Assembly (NCBI GenBank): GCA_031179165.1
Contig: JAPSIC010000019.1
Span: forward strand, 1 to 32,314
Direction: 5' to 3'
DNA length: 32,314 bases
Origin: Brevibacterium sp.
Lineage (GTDB): Bacteria; Actinomycetota; Actinomycetes; Actinomycetales; Brevibacteriaceae
The notes beneath the pieces are model-generated. The model was not told the DNA's origin, ran no database searches, and saw nothing but the letters and a program-made list of their open reading frames with translations. Of the stretch, positions 8,355 through 16,418 are shown one piece after another; the stretch's first letter is position 1; every line of letters begins with the position of its first letter. The position numbers were made by a program, and so were the translations under genes.

Positions 8355-9949
8355 TCGACTCCCATGGTGAGCAGCGTCGACCGGTCCCGGGCGTCGATCT
8401 CCTGCAGCCTCACCTGCTGATGGGACTTGCGCAGCCAGTTGCGCAGATGCGCGAGCACCTCGGGTGGGCAGTCGAGTCCGGTGACGACCGTGAGGAGCTC
8501 ACCCCCGGCGCCGAGGAGGCGTTCGGCCAGCTTCTCGACCAGGGTCTCGAGCTCCGTGCTCTGGGACTTCGGCCTGCCCTCGATGAGGACCCGGTAGAAC
8601 TGGGAGGGGTGCTGTGACGACGGGGGCACGGCCTCGAGCATCTGTGCGTCGAGGATCGGCAGGGCTCCGGTCGGCGGGTTCGTCGCCAGCTGCTCGGCGG
8701 ACACGATCGTGCCCACCCGCGTCGATCCGGCGGCCTCGGTCATGTCGGCGAAGATCTCGTCGGCGGGGGCGAAGGGGTCGTAGACGGCCAGGGCGGAGAG
8801 CAGGGTCGCGACATTGCGGGAGCGGACCACTCGGGCCCCGCGCACCCCGGTCAGGGACTTCAGCCGCGTCGTCGAACTGGGGACGACGATGACGTCGCGG
8901 TCCTCGCCAGCGACGATCTCGGCGACCGCCCCGGCGATGTCACCGGCGCCGGGGGCCAGGGCGGTGGCCCCGTTGAGCGCGCAGTGCATGAGCAGGCCGG
9001 TGCCCGCCACGACCGCGACGAGCCGGGTCTCGCCCTCCTCCTCGTGCAGGCGCAGGTCCTCCATGTCCAGGCGCAGGATCCCGCGGGCCGCGAGCAGGTC
9101 GAGGACCTCGGCGGCGCGGGCTTCGTCGTCGACGTGGACATGGACCTTGGGTCCGTTGACGACGATCGAGGTCCCGCCCAGGGCGTCGAGCTCTCCGGCC
9201 AGGGAGCTGTCGCAGTCCTGGCCGAGGATCGCGACGATCTCGAGCTCATCCGCCCGGGCCTGGTGGATGACGCGGGGGGTCTTGGCGACCTCGACGAGCA
9301 TCGAGTCCTGCGGGGTGCGGCCGGTGACCGTGGCGTAGAGGAGGTCGAAGAGTTCGACGATCCCGGTCGAGCCGGCGTCGACGACATCGGCTTCGCTGAG
9401 CACTCCCAGCTGGGAGGTGGTCTCACGCAGGGCCGCGCGGGAGCGGCGGCGGACGGCGGAGACGAGTTCGACGAGGTTCGCCCCGGCATCGGCCATCTCC
9501 CGGGCTTCGGCGGCCATCGCGTCGAGGACGGTGAGCATCGTCCCGTCGACCGGGCGGGCGACGGCCTGGCGGGCGCGGATCGAGGCGAGCTCGAGGGCGC
9601 CGGCCATGGAGTCGGAATCGGCGACGGTGACGCCTTCGAGGGCGTCGGCGACCCCGCGCAGGGCCACCGACAGGATCAGCCCCGAGTTGCCGCGGGCTCC
9701 CCGGCTCGCCCCGGTCGCCACCGCGGCGACGACGTCGGGCAGGGTGACGGGCCCGGTCAGCTCCTCGACGGCGAGGTAGGCGCTGCGCAGGGTGTGGTAC
9801 ATGTTCGTGCCGGTGTCGCCGTCGGGGACGGGGAAGACGTTGAGCTCGTCGATCTCGGCGCGTTCCCGGCGCAGGCGATCGACCGCGCGCCGCGCCCATC
9901 TGGCCGCCAAGCGCCCGTTGAGTCCGACCGCGAGATTGGATCCGTTCAT
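8351..9949 (-). CDS. DAK2/FakA-like kinase-domain protein
   Basis: 532 residues. The N-terminal DhaL/DAK2 domain carries the Mg-ATP binding signature NVFPVPDGDTGTN (37-49) and the SRGARGNSG block. The C-terminal half resembles the FakA middle and C-terminal region (IVVNGPKVHVHVDDE, then VVVAGTG and VIVVPSS segments). In Firmicutes FakA phosphorylates fatty acids held by FakB proteins. In actinobacteria the role of this neighbour of recG is not settled, and no fakB-like gene is visible here. The gene lies 1 nt after thiL and overlaps recG by 4 nt, so it is part of that operon. Fatty-acid kinase activity is an inference from the family. Confidence 0.85.
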   Translation of the reverse strand: MNGSNLAVGLNGRLAARWARRAVDRLRRERAEIDELNVFPVPDGDTGTNMYHTLRSAYLAVEELTGPVTLPDVVAAVATGASRGARGNSGLILSVALRGVADALEGVTVADSDSMAGALELASIRARQAVARPVDGTMLTVLDAMAAEAREMADAGANLVELVSAVRRRSRAALRETTSQLGVLSEADVVDAGSTGIVELFDLLYATVTGRTPQDSMLVEVAKTPRVIHQARADELEIVAILGQDCDSSLAGELDALGGTSIVVNGPKVHVHVDDEARAAEVLDLLAARGILRLDMEDLRLHEEEGETRLVAVVAGTGLLMHCALNGATALAPGAGDIAGAVAEIVAGEDRDVIVVPSSTTRLKSLTGVRGARVVRSRNVATLLSALAVYDPFAPADEIFADMTEAAGSTRVGTIVSAEQLATNPPTGALPILDAQMLEAVPPSSQHPSQFYRVLIEGRPKSQSTELETLVEKLAERLLGAGGELLTVVTGLDCPPEVLAHLRNWLRKSHQQVRLQEIDARDRSTLLTMGVE

Positions 9950-9950
9950 G

Positions 9951-10967
9951 TCACTTCCCGAAATGGCTGAAGCCGCTCGTCGGCACCTCTTGGCCGTCGA
10001 GGCTGACGCCGCTGCCGGCCCTCACTTCTCCGATTCTGTGCCAGCCTACCGGAGGAGAGGTCGAGGCCGGGGCCGCCGCGACGAAGCCGTGGTCCTCTCC
10101 CCCGCCCAGCACCCAGCTCAGGGCCAGCGCCTCCGGGTCCTCGGCGCTTCCGCCCGCGTCTCGAGCGAGCAGGTGCCGGGCGGCGGGCAGCAGCTCGTCG
10201 ATGAGGCCCTGGAGTCGGGTGCGGTCGAGCCGGATGTGGACCGCGGAGGCGTCGGCGACGCGGCGCACATCGGTGCTCAGTCCGTCGGAGACGTCGATCA
10301 TCGCCGAGGCGACCGGCCGGATCGCCGGGATCGCCGAGTAGTCGGGCTGCGGGGACAGCTGGGTGCGGATGAGTGAGGCGAGCGTGTCGCCGGCGTCCGC
10401 GGCCTCCGGTGCCCTGGCGCCGGCGAACAGCAGGTCGAGGCCGGCCGCGGCCCGGCCGACGGTTCCCGCCAGGCACACGATGTCGCCGGGCGAGGCGCCG
10501 GAGCGGGTGATCGCCTCGGCGTCGACGGTGCCCAGGGCGGTGATCGCGATGACGATGAGCTGGGACGAGGAGAGATCGCCGCCGATGATCGGCACCTCGC
10601 AGCCGAGCTCTGCGCCCGCCCGGGTGGCTTCGGCGACGACGCCGGTGAACAGGGCTTCGAGGTCGGCGACCTGGGTCGAGTCCGGCACCGCCAGGGAGAC
10701 GAGGAGACCGTGGGGCACGGCGCCCATCGCGCACACGTCGGCGAGGTTCTGGGCGGCGGCCTTGATGCCCAGCCGGTGCCAGTCCAACCAGTCGCGGGTG
10801 AAGTCCTGGTTCTCGACGAGCATGTCCGCGGTCGACACGAGGTTGCCGCTGACGGCGGTGACCGCGGCGTCGTCCCCCGGTCCGACGATCACCTGTGCTC
10901 CGCTGCGGTTGTGCCTGAGGATGCGGGAGAGAACGTGTGATTCGCCAAGTTCGGACAGTCGGGTCAT
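9951..10967 (-). CDS. thiL: Thiamine-monophosphate kinase
   Basis: 338 residues. ThiL phosphorylates thiamine monophosphate to the active cofactor thiamine diphosphate. Motifs: GPGDDAAV (29-36), STADMLVENQDF (metal and substrate loop near 45-56), NLADVCAMGA, GGDLSSS, and DVSDGLSTD. It heads a four-gene unit (thiL, DAK2, recG, rsmD). No Shine-Dalgarno is seen. TAACCT lies exactly 6 nt before the ATG, so the mRNA is probably leaderless, and I see no space for a TPP riboswitch. The divergent DUF3515 gene begins only 33 bp away. Confidence 0.95.
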   Translation of the reverse strand: MTRLSELGESHVLSRILRHNRSGAQVIVGPGDDAAVTAVSGNLVSTADMLVENQDFTRDWLDWHRLGIKAAAQNLADVCAMGAVPHGLLVSLAVPDSTQVADLEALFTGVVAEATRAGAELGCEVPIIGGDLSSSQLIVIAITALGTVDAEAITRSGASPGDIVCLAGTVGRAAAGLDLLFAGARAPEAADAGDTLASLIRTQLSPQPDYSAIPAIRPVASAMIDVSDGLSTDVRRVADASAVHIRLDRTRLQGLIDELLPAARHLLARDAGGSAEDPEALALSWVLGGGEDHGFVAAAPASTSPPVGWHRIGEVRAGSGVSLDGQEVPTSGFSHFGK

Positions 10968-10973
10968 GGTCCA

Positions 10974-10979
10974 AGGTTA
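10974..10979 (-). promoter_or_regulatory. -10 element of thiL, leaderless architecture
   Basis: On the minus strand TAACCT is followed by TGGACC and the thiL ATG (6-nt spacing). It lies in the 33-bp spacer shared with the divergent DUF3515 promoter. Confidence 0.5.
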
Positions 10980-10988
10980 TCCGGGCGA

Positions 10989-10994
10989 TACGGT
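10989..10994 (+). promoter_or_regulatory. -10 element of DUF3515 gene, leaderless architecture
   Basis: TACGGT is followed by AGTTCC and the ATG at 11001 (6-nt spacing), with no Shine-Dalgarno. The divergent -10 of thiL is centred only about 15 bp away. Confidence 0.5.
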
Positions 10995-11000
10995 AGTTCC

Positions 11001-11516
11001 ATGACTTCACGCCGTGTCCTCGCCACCGTCCTGTCCCGGCGCCGTCCGGCCGCGCTCGCCGCGGCCGCACTCACCGCGGCTCTGGCGGGACTGAGCCTGA
11101 CCGGGTGCGCCCCGACGGTGATCGTCGAGCCCGCCGCGGACGCGCAGAATCCCAAGTGCGCCGAGGTCATGCTCCGCCTGCCCGACGAGGTCTCCGGGGA
11201 GGAGCAGCGCACGACCTCGTCGCAGGGCACGACGGCCTGGGGGGATCCGAGCCTCGCGGTGCTGCGCTGCGGTGTGACTCCTCCCGGTCCCACGACCGAC
11301 CTGTGCGTGAGCGTCGAGGGCGTCGACTGGATCTCCCATCCCGCGGAGGAGAGCGGTACCTGGCGCTTCACCAGCTACGGCCGCACCCCGGCCGTCGAGG
11401 TGCTGGTCGACCGCAAGCAGGAGTCGGGGGCGAATGTGCTCGCCGCGGTCTCACCCGCGCTGCAGGCGATCCCGGCCGAGGCCGAGTGCGTGGGCGCCCA
11501 GGACGTCGAGGGCTGA
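11001..11516 (+). CDS. DUF3515 family lipoprotein
   Basis: 171 residues. A long N-terminus with many Arg and Ala ends in lipobox LTGC with Cys36, so this is a predicted lipoprotein outside the membrane. The rest fits DUF3515: CAEVMLRLPDEV, TTAWGDPSLAVLRCGV, LCVSVEGVDWI, and a late Cys in AECVG; the Cys residues may form disulfides. The family is restricted to actinobacteria and is typically found beside thiL and ddl, as here. Function unknown. A link to cell envelope work is only suggested by the neighbours. A shorter start inside the signal peptide is possible. Confidence 0.85.
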   Translation: MTSRRVLATVLSRRRPAALAAAALTAALAGLSLTGCAPTVIVEPAADAQNPKCAEVMLRLPDEVSGEEQRTTSSQGTTAWGDPSLAVLRCGVTPPGPTTDLCVSVEGVDWISHPAEESGTWRFTSYGRTPAVEVLVDRKQESGANVLAAVSPALQAIPAEAECVGAQDVEG

Positions 11517-11538
11517 GAGCCCGGACGGCCCGCCGGGG

Positions 11539-11558
11539 CACGCCCGTGACAGGGCGTG
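11539..11558. terminator. Candidate terminator hairpin between DUF3515 gene and ddl
   Basis: CACGCCC (11539-11545), loop GTGACA, GGGCGTG (11552-11558): a perfect 7-bp GC-rich stem between two convergent genes. No T-tract follows on either strand, so it is a weak candidate. Its right arm is the first part of the 36-bp tandem repeat. Confidence 0.35.
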
Positions 11559-11631
11559 GAGGGGCTAGACGACCGAGGTGTGCGCGCGGGCGTGGAGGGG
11601 CTAGCCGACCGAGGTGCGTGCGCGGGCGTGG
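11552..11631. repeat. 36-bp tandem repeat across the ddl stop codon
   Basis: Two full copies (11552-11587 and 11588-11623, 33 of 36 bases identical) and 8 bases of a third (11624-11631), each starting GGGCGTGG. The second copy contains the ddl stop codon at 11601-11603. The first lies just beyond it and carries a second in-frame stop. Confidence 0.85.
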
Positions 11632-12728
11632 TCGCGCAGGGCGATGCCGATGAGCTCGCTGATCAGGTCCGTGTAGTCGAGACCGGTGTTGGCCCACATG
11701 AAGGGGTACGCCGAGGTGGGGGTGAAACCGGGCAGGGTGTTGATCTCGTTGATCAGCACCTCGCCCGACTCGGTCACGAAGGTGTCGACCCGGGCCAGCC
11801 CGGTGCAGTCGAAGAGCCTGAACACCTGGTCGGAGAGCTCGCGGATGCGGGCGGTCGTCGCCTCGTCGACGCGCGCCGGGCAGGTGAGCTCGGCGTCGGC
11901 GAGGTCGAGGTACTTCGCGTCGAAGTCGTAGAAGTCATGGTCGCCGGAGACCTCGATCTCGCCGGGCAGCGAGGTCCGGACCTCGGCGTCGTGCAGGGAC
12001 CCCAGCACCGCGCACTCGATCTCCCGGCCGTGGACCTGAGGTTCGACGATGACCTTGGAGTCATGGTCGAAGGCCGCCTGCAGGGCCCGGTCGAGACCGG
12101 CCGCGGTCTCGACCCGGCTCACTCCCATCGACGAACCCGCACGAGCGGGCTTGACGAAGACGGGGAAGCCCAAGCCCGTGATCCGGGCCTCGGCCTCGGC
12201 CCGGTCCGCGTCCCACATCGGCTCGGTGACGAGCTCCCAGGGGCACGTCGGGATCCCGGCCTGGGCCATGAGCGATTTGGTGTAGTGCTTGTCCATGCTC
12301 GCCGCCGAGGCGAACACCCCGGAGCCGACGAAGGCGGTGTCGCTGAGCTCGAACAGACCCTGGATCGTCCCGTCCTCACCGTACTGACCGTGCAGGAGCG
12401 GGAAGAACACGTCGACGGCGTCGAGCTCGGTCACCGCCCCGGTGAAGTCGCGGTGGAGCAGTGGGGCCCCCTTCGCCGAGACGTGCGGGATCACCTCGGT
12501 GCCGTTCTCGACGACCTCGGGCATGTTCGCCGGGTCGAAGTGCATGCTCGCCCAGTCCTCGACGATGCGCCAGACACCGGTCTTCGTGATGCCGATGGGC
12601 AGGACCCGGTACGCCGTCGCGTCGATGGCCCTGATCACGCCGGCGGCGGTGACGCAGCTGACGGAGTGTTCACTGGATCGTCCCCCGAAGAGAACTGCGA
12701 CGAGTGGCCGGGGATCGGTGTCTGGCAT
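11601..12728 (-). CDS. ddl: D-alanine--D-alanine ligase
   Basis: 375 residues. It joins two D-alanines with ATP for the end of the peptidoglycan stem peptide. ATP-grasp features: FGGRSSEHSVS (14-24), HGQYGEDGTIQG (113-124), glycine-rich KPARAGSSMG (193-202), and NEINTLPGF (327-335) carrying metal ligands. The tyrosine in HGQYGEDG is the residue typical of D-Ala-D-Ala ligases, as opposed to D-lactate ligases. An open frame continues upstream to 12974, but the conserved start MPDTDPRPLVAVLFGG and a Shine-Dalgarno (AAGGACAG) fix ATG at 12728. It is the last gene of the murA-plsC-gpsA-PEBP-ddl unit. Its final codons are part of a 36-bp tandem repeat. Confidence 0.95.
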   Translation of the reverse strand: MPDTDPRPLVAVLFGGRSSEHSVSCVTAAGVIRAIDATAYRVLPIGITKTGVWRIVEDWASMHFDPANMPEVVENGTEVIPHVSAKGAPLLHRDFTGAVTELDAVDVFFPLLHGQYGEDGTIQGLFELSDTAFVGSGVFASAASMDKHYTKSLMAQAGIPTCPWELVTEPMWDADRAEAEARITGLGFPVFVKPARAGSSMGVSRVETAAGLDRALQAAFDHDSKVIVEPQVHGREIECAVLGSLHDAEVRTSLPGEIEVSGDHDFYDFDAKYLDLADAELTCPARVDEATTARIRELSDQVFRLFDCTGLARVDTFVTESGEVLINEINTLPGFTPTSAYPFMWANTGLDYTDLISELIGIALRDHARARTSVG

Positions 12729-12752
12729 ATCTGTCCTTGATCGTGTGCACGC

Positions 12753-12770
12753 CCGCGCTCGAGTGCGCGG
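12753..12770 (-). other. Hairpin between PEBP gene and ddl
   Basis: CCGCGC (12753-12758), loop of 6, GCGCGG (12765-12770) in the 58-nt gap just upstream of the ddl ribosome binding site. It could reduce read-through into ddl or be an RNA processing site. On the minus strand TAGAGT lies close upstream and could be a -10 of an internal ddl promoter, without a good -35. Confidence 0.3.
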
Positions 12771-12786
12771 ACTCGAAAACTCTAGC

Positions 12787-13320
12787 TCACGAAGCTTCGT
12801 ACGTGCACTCCAACCACGCCCGGCCGATGCCCTTGAAGAACATGTTGAAGCCGGCGTAGGCGGGAGAGGCGGACTCATCGAGGCCGAGCTTCTCCGACAG
12901 CGCGGTGACGATGAAGAAGTAGCGGTGCGGTCCGTGCCCGGCCGGGGGCGCGGCACCGGCGAAGCGAGGCTCACCGGCGTCGTTGCGCAGGGTCACGGTT
13001 CCCGCGGGCAGCAGGTCGGCGGCAGGGTTGCCCGCGTCGGTGGGCAGGGAGGTGGTGGAGGCGTCGAGGTCGGTGACGACCCAGTGCCAGAATCCCGAGC
13101 CGGTGGGGGCGTCGGGGTCGTAGCAGGTCACGGCGAAGGCCTGCGTCTCCTCCGGGAAGCCGGACCACGACAGCTGAGGCGACGTGTCCTCACCGCCCTC
13201 GACCCCCATCCTCCCCGAGCGCTGCGCCGGAGGCAGCTCGGCGCCGTCCTCGATGTCGGTGCTGGTGACGGTGAAGGTGGGAAGTTCCGGGAGGTTGTAG
13301 AACGGTGAGTTGGCGCTCAT
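12787..13320 (-). CDS. YbhB/YbcL family (PEBP, Raf kinase inhibitor-like) protein
   Basis: 177 residues. It has the phosphatidylethanolamine-binding protein signatures: SPQLSWSG, YDPDAPTGSGFWHWVV (ligand pocket Asp-Pro-Asp-x-Pro) and GHGPHRYFF. No signal peptide is visible, so it is probably cytoplasmic. Bacterial YbhB-type proteins have no settled function. A longer frame upstream is ruled out by the clear Shine-Dalgarno AAGGAGA before ATG at 13320 and by the family N-terminus. It lies 13 nt after gpsA and 58 nt before ddl, inside the envelope operon, which makes a lipid- or precursor-related role thinkable but unproven. Confidence 0.87.
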   Translation of the reverse strand: MSANSPFYNLPELPTFTVTSTDIEDGAELPPAQRSGRMGVEGGEDTSPQLSWSGFPEETQAFAVTCYDPDAPTGSGFWHWVVTDLDASTTSLPTDAGNPAADLLPAGTVTLRNDAGEPRFAGAAPPAGHGPHRYFFIVTALSEKLGLDESASPAYAGFNMFFKGIGRAWLECTYEAS

Positions 13321-13333
13321 GAGGGTCTCTCCT

Positions 13334-14347
13334 TCAGGCAGTGGGTCCTTCGTGCTTACGCTTCCGAGACAACAGCAAAGCGGACAGTTCGTCAACCCTG
13401 AGCTTTCCGGCCAGCACCGCGCACACTGCCTCGGTGATCGGCAGGTCCACGCCGTACTTCTTCCCCAGAGCAAGGACGGCGGGAGCCGATTTCACCCCTT
13501 CCGCGGTCTGCGAGGTGTGGGTGATGACGTCCTCGAGGCTCATCCCCTCGCCGAGGTGACGCCCGAACGTCCGGTTCCGCGACAGCGGTGAGGCGCAGGT
13601 GGCGACCAGGTCACCGAGTCCGGCGAGGCCCGAGAGGGTGTGCGCCTCGGCGCCCATCGCCGCGGCCAGCCGGGAGGTCTCGGCGAGCCCGCGGGTGATG
13701 ATCGAGGCCTTCGAGTTGTCGCCGAGCCTCTGCCCGTCGGCGATTCCCACCGACAGCGCGATGACGTTCTTCACCGCCCCGCCCATCTCGACGCCGACGA
13801 CGTCGGTGTTCGTGTAGGGACGGAAGTAGGCGTTGGCCGACAGCTCCGCGACCACCTCGGCGGTCTCGATGCTCTCGGAGGCCACGACCGTGGCGGTCGG
13901 CTGGCGGTCGGCGATCTCCCGGGCCAGGTTGGGACCGGAGACGACGGCGATCTGCGAGGTGGCGACCTCGCAGACCTCGGCGATGACCTCGGACATCCGT
14001 TTGCCGGTCTCGACCTCGATGCCCTTCATCAGGCTCACGAGCCGGACCCCGGGGCGCAGGTGCGGCTTCCACCTGCTCAGGTTCGCACGCAGGGTCTGCG
14101 CGGGAACGGCGAGGACGATCACCTCGGCGTCGGTGACGGCGGCGATGTCGTCGCTGGTCGCGCTCAGCAGCTCGGGCAGGCGGCGCTCGCCGAGATAGCG
14201 GGAATTGGTGTGGGAGGCGTTGATCTCCGCGGCGACCTCCTCCCGGCGGGCCCAGAGGGTGACGGGGTGGCCGGCGTCGGCGATGACGGCGGCGTAGGTG
14301 GTGCCCCATGACCCTGCGCCCAGCACTGCGGTCTTCTCCGCGCTCAT
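13334..14347 (-). CDS. gpsA: Glycerol-3-phosphate dehydrogenase [NAD(P)+]
   Basis: 337 residues. GpsA reduces dihydroxyacetone phosphate to sn-glycerol 3-phosphate for phospholipids. Rossmann motif GAGSWG at 10-15, GPNLAREI block, catalytic-lysine region GGAVKNVIAL, and the substrate-binding stretch DNSKASIITRGL. The ATG at 14347 overlaps the plsC stop as ATGA. The longer frame upstream (to 14872) is an overlap with plsC. Its product feeds glycerol-3-phosphate acylation, and the acyltransferase gene plsC sits directly upstream. Confidence 0.95.
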   Translation of the reverse strand: MSAEKTAVLGAGSWGTTYAAVIADAGHPVTLWARREEVAAEINASHTNSRYLGERRLPELLSATSDDIAAVTDAEVIVLAVPAQTLRANLSRWKPHLRPGVRLVSLMKGIEVETGKRMSEVIAEVCEVATSQIAVVSGPNLAREIADRQPTATVVASESIETAEVVAELSANAYFRPYTNTDVVGVEMGGAVKNVIALSVGIADGQRLGDNSKASIITRGLAETSRLAAAMGAEAHTLSGLAGLGDLVATCASPLSRNRTFGRHLGEGMSLEDVITHTSQTAEGVKSAPAVLALGKKYGVDLPITEAVCAVLAGKLRVDELSALLLSRKRKHEGPTA

Positions 14348-15087
14348 TCGCCTACCTCCTCGATCGTGAATCTGTGTGGGACGTCGCGACCGGAGAGGTC
14401 GCCGACCATCGTCGCGATGGTGTTGGCCAGGCGGCGGGTGAGGATCGTCTTCGTCCGGCTCTCCTCGCGGGCCTGCCACAGGTCGTGGTACTCGATCGGC
14501 TCCCCGAACCGGACCACCGAGGTGTGCCGCAGCGGACGCAGCCGCGGGATCGTCCTGCCCCGGGGTTTGACGTCCTCGAGGCCCCAGTGGGCGACGGGGA
14601 TGATCGGGGCCGCGGTCTCGAGTGCGAGCCGGGCGGTGCCGGTCTTGAAGTGCTGGGGCCAGAAGCCCTCGTCCTTCGTCAGGGTGCCCTCGGGGTAGAT
14701 GACGACGACCTCTCCGCGCCGCAGCGCCTCCTTGGCGTATTCGAGGGAGTCCCCCGCCTGCGCCGAGGCGCGCAGCACCGGGATCTGGCCCAGGCCCTTG
14801 AGGATGACGCCGAGAGTGCCGGTGAACAGGGACGACTTCGCGAGGAAGTGGGGCAGGCGTCCGTTGCGCCACACGGCGAGCCCGACGAGGATCGGGTCGA
14901 GGTGGTTGGCGTGGTAGGCGGCGACGATGGCCCCGGTCTTCTGGGGCAGGTTCTCGGGCGTCTCGACCCTGATCTTCGAGGCCAGCCGGAACAGGCCGTA
15001 GGCGGTCGTGGCCACGGCGAAGGCCACTCTGCGCTGGGATCTGACTGACGCCGGGTCGAAGGAGACCAGCACCTCGTCAGCGCTCAT
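14344..15087 (-). CDS. plsC: 1-acyl-sn-glycerol-3-phosphate acyltransferase (PlsC-like)
   Basis: 247 residues. The acyltransferase HX4D motif is H59-A-N-H-L-D64 and the phosphate-binding motif is YPEGTLTKD with E133-G134-T135 (Leu where Arg is common). It presumably adds the second acyl chain to lysophosphatidic acid at the membrane. Start and stop overlap murA and gpsA by 4 nt each, so all three are probably translated in series. The N-termini of this protein and GpsA (MSADE, MSAEK) look alike only because both overlap sequences carry the same short coding stretch. Other members of this family act on different acyl acceptors, so the exact substrate is inferred. Confidence 0.88.
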   Translation of the reverse strand: MSADEVLVSFDPASVRSQRRVAFAVATTAYGLFRLASKIRVETPENLPQKTGAIVAAYHANHLDPILVGLAVWRNGRLPHFLAKSSLFTGTLGVILKGLGQIPVLRASAQAGDSLEYAKEALRRGEVVVIYPEGTLTKDEGFWPQHFKTGTARLALETAAPIIPVAHWGLEDVKPRGRTIPRLRPLRHTSVVRFGEPIEYHDLWQAREESRTKTILTRRLANTIATMVGDLSGRDVPHRFTIEEVGE

Positions 15088-16400
15088 GCCGCGACCTCGG
15101 CCCCCAGGGCCAGGAGTTTGTCGAGGAAGTTCTCGTAGCCGCGGTTGATGAGTTCGATGCCGTGCACCTGGGAGGTTCCGTTGGCGGCCAGCGCCGCGAT
15201 CAGGTGGCTGAAGCCCCCGCGCAGGTCGGGGACGTCGATGCGGGCGCCGTGGAGTTCGGTCGGGCCCGACACGACGGCCGAGTGCTGGTAGTTGCGGCGC
15301 CCGAACCGGCAGGGGGTGCCGCCGAGGCATTCGCGGTAGAGCTGGATCTTCGCGCCCATCTCGACCAGCGCGTCGGTGAAGCCGAACCGGTTCTCGTACA
15401 CGGTCTCGTGGATGATCGACAGCCCTTCGGCCTGGGTCATCGCGACGACGAGCGGCTGCTGCCAGTCGGTCATGAAGCCCGGGTGGACATCGGTCTCCAG
15501 GGCGAACGAGGACAGCCTCCCGCCCGGGTGGCGGAAGCGGATCCCCGTCTCGGAGACGTCGAATTCGCCGCCGATCTTGCGGAAGATGTTGAGGAAGGTG
15601 ATGAGCTCGGGCTGCGAGGCGCCCTCGACGACGATGTCGCCGCCGGTGGCCAGGGCAGCGCACGCCCAGGAGGCGGTCTCGTTGCGGTCGGGCAGGGCGC
15701 GGTGGACGAATCCGCTGAGGGAGTCGACGCCCTCGATCCGCACCACCCGGTCGGTGTCGACGGTGATGATGGCGCCCATCTTCTGCAGCAGCGCGATGAG
15801 GTCCATGATCTCGGGTTCGATCGCCGCGTTGCGCAGCTCCGTCACCCCGTCGGCGCGGACGGCGGTCAGCAGCACCTGTTCGGTCGCCCCCACGGACGGG
15901 TAGGGCAGTTTGACCTTCGTGCCCTGCAGCCGGGTCTGGGCCGAGAGCATGATGCCGCCGGGGGTCTTGTCGACCTCGGCCCCGAACTTCCGCAGCACGT
16001 CGAGGTGGAAGTTGATCGGACGGTCCCCGATGTGGCATCCGCCCAGGTCGGGGATGAAGGCCTGACCGAGTCGGTGGAGCAGCGGACCGCAGAAGAGGAT
16101 CGGGATCCGCGAGGACCCCGCATGGGCGTCGATGTCGACGATCGACCCCTGCGCCACGTCGTCGGGGTCGAGGTGGAGCTCACCGTCGGGCAGGTGGCCG
16201 TCGGGGCCGGGGCTGACCCGCACACCGTGCAGCTCGAGCAGACCGGTGACGATCTCCACGTCTCTGATCTTCGGCACCCCGCGCAGCACCGAGGGGGTCT
16301 CTCCCAGAAGGGAGGCCACCATGGCCTTGGGCACCAGGTTCTTGGCACCGCGGACCTGGATGGTTCCACCGAGCGGGTTTCCGCCGCGAACTTCGAGCAT
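15084..16400 (-). CDS. murA: UDP-N-acetylglucosamine 1-carboxyvinyltransferase
   Basis: 438 residues. MurA moves enolpyruvate from PEP to UDP-GlcNAc, the first committed step of peptidoglycan synthesis. KN at residues 20-21 corresponds to the catalytic Lys-Asn pair. The active loop reads LGGCHIGDRP with Cys122 where fosfomycin reacts in sensitive enzymes (mycobacteria have Asp). A conserved late Asp (TDVHPGFMTDWQ) is also present. The ATG at 16400 has a good ribosome binding site (AGGGAGAAG). The protein is about 20 residues longer than the E. coli enzyme. It heads the envelope operon and is preceded by an extensive hairpin. Confidence 0.96.
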   Translation of the reverse strand: MLEVRGGNPLGGTIQVRGAKNLVPKAMVASLLGETPSVLRGVPKIRDVEIVTGLLELHGVRVSPGPDGHLPDGELHLDPDDVAQGSIVDIDAHAGSSRIPILFCGPLLHRLGQAFIPDLGGCHIGDRPINFHLDVLRKFGAEVDKTPGGIMLSAQTRLQGTKVKLPYPSVGATEQVLLTAVRADGVTELRNAAIEPEIMDLIALLQKMGAIITVDTDRVVRIEGVDSLSGFVHRALPDRNETASWACAALATGGDIVVEGASQPELITFLNIFRKIGGEFDVSETGIRFRHPGGRLSSFALETDVHPGFMTDWQQPLVVAMTQAEGLSIIHETVYENRFGFTDALVEMGAKIQLYRECLGGTPCRFGRRNYQHSAVVSGPTELHGARIDVPDLRGGFSHLIAALAANGTSQVHGIELINRGYENFLDKLLALGAEVAA

Positions 16401-16418
16401 ACTTCTCCCTGCGTCACA

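Noticed and set aside
10968..11000. TPP riboswitch before thiL
   Set aside because: The spacer is only 33 bp and the thiL mRNA appears leaderless, so no riboswitch fits.
14873..16038. N-terminal extension of PlsC through an open frame to 16038
   Set aside because: The region is murA in another frame. The 4-nt overlap at 15084-15087 gives a natural start for plsC.
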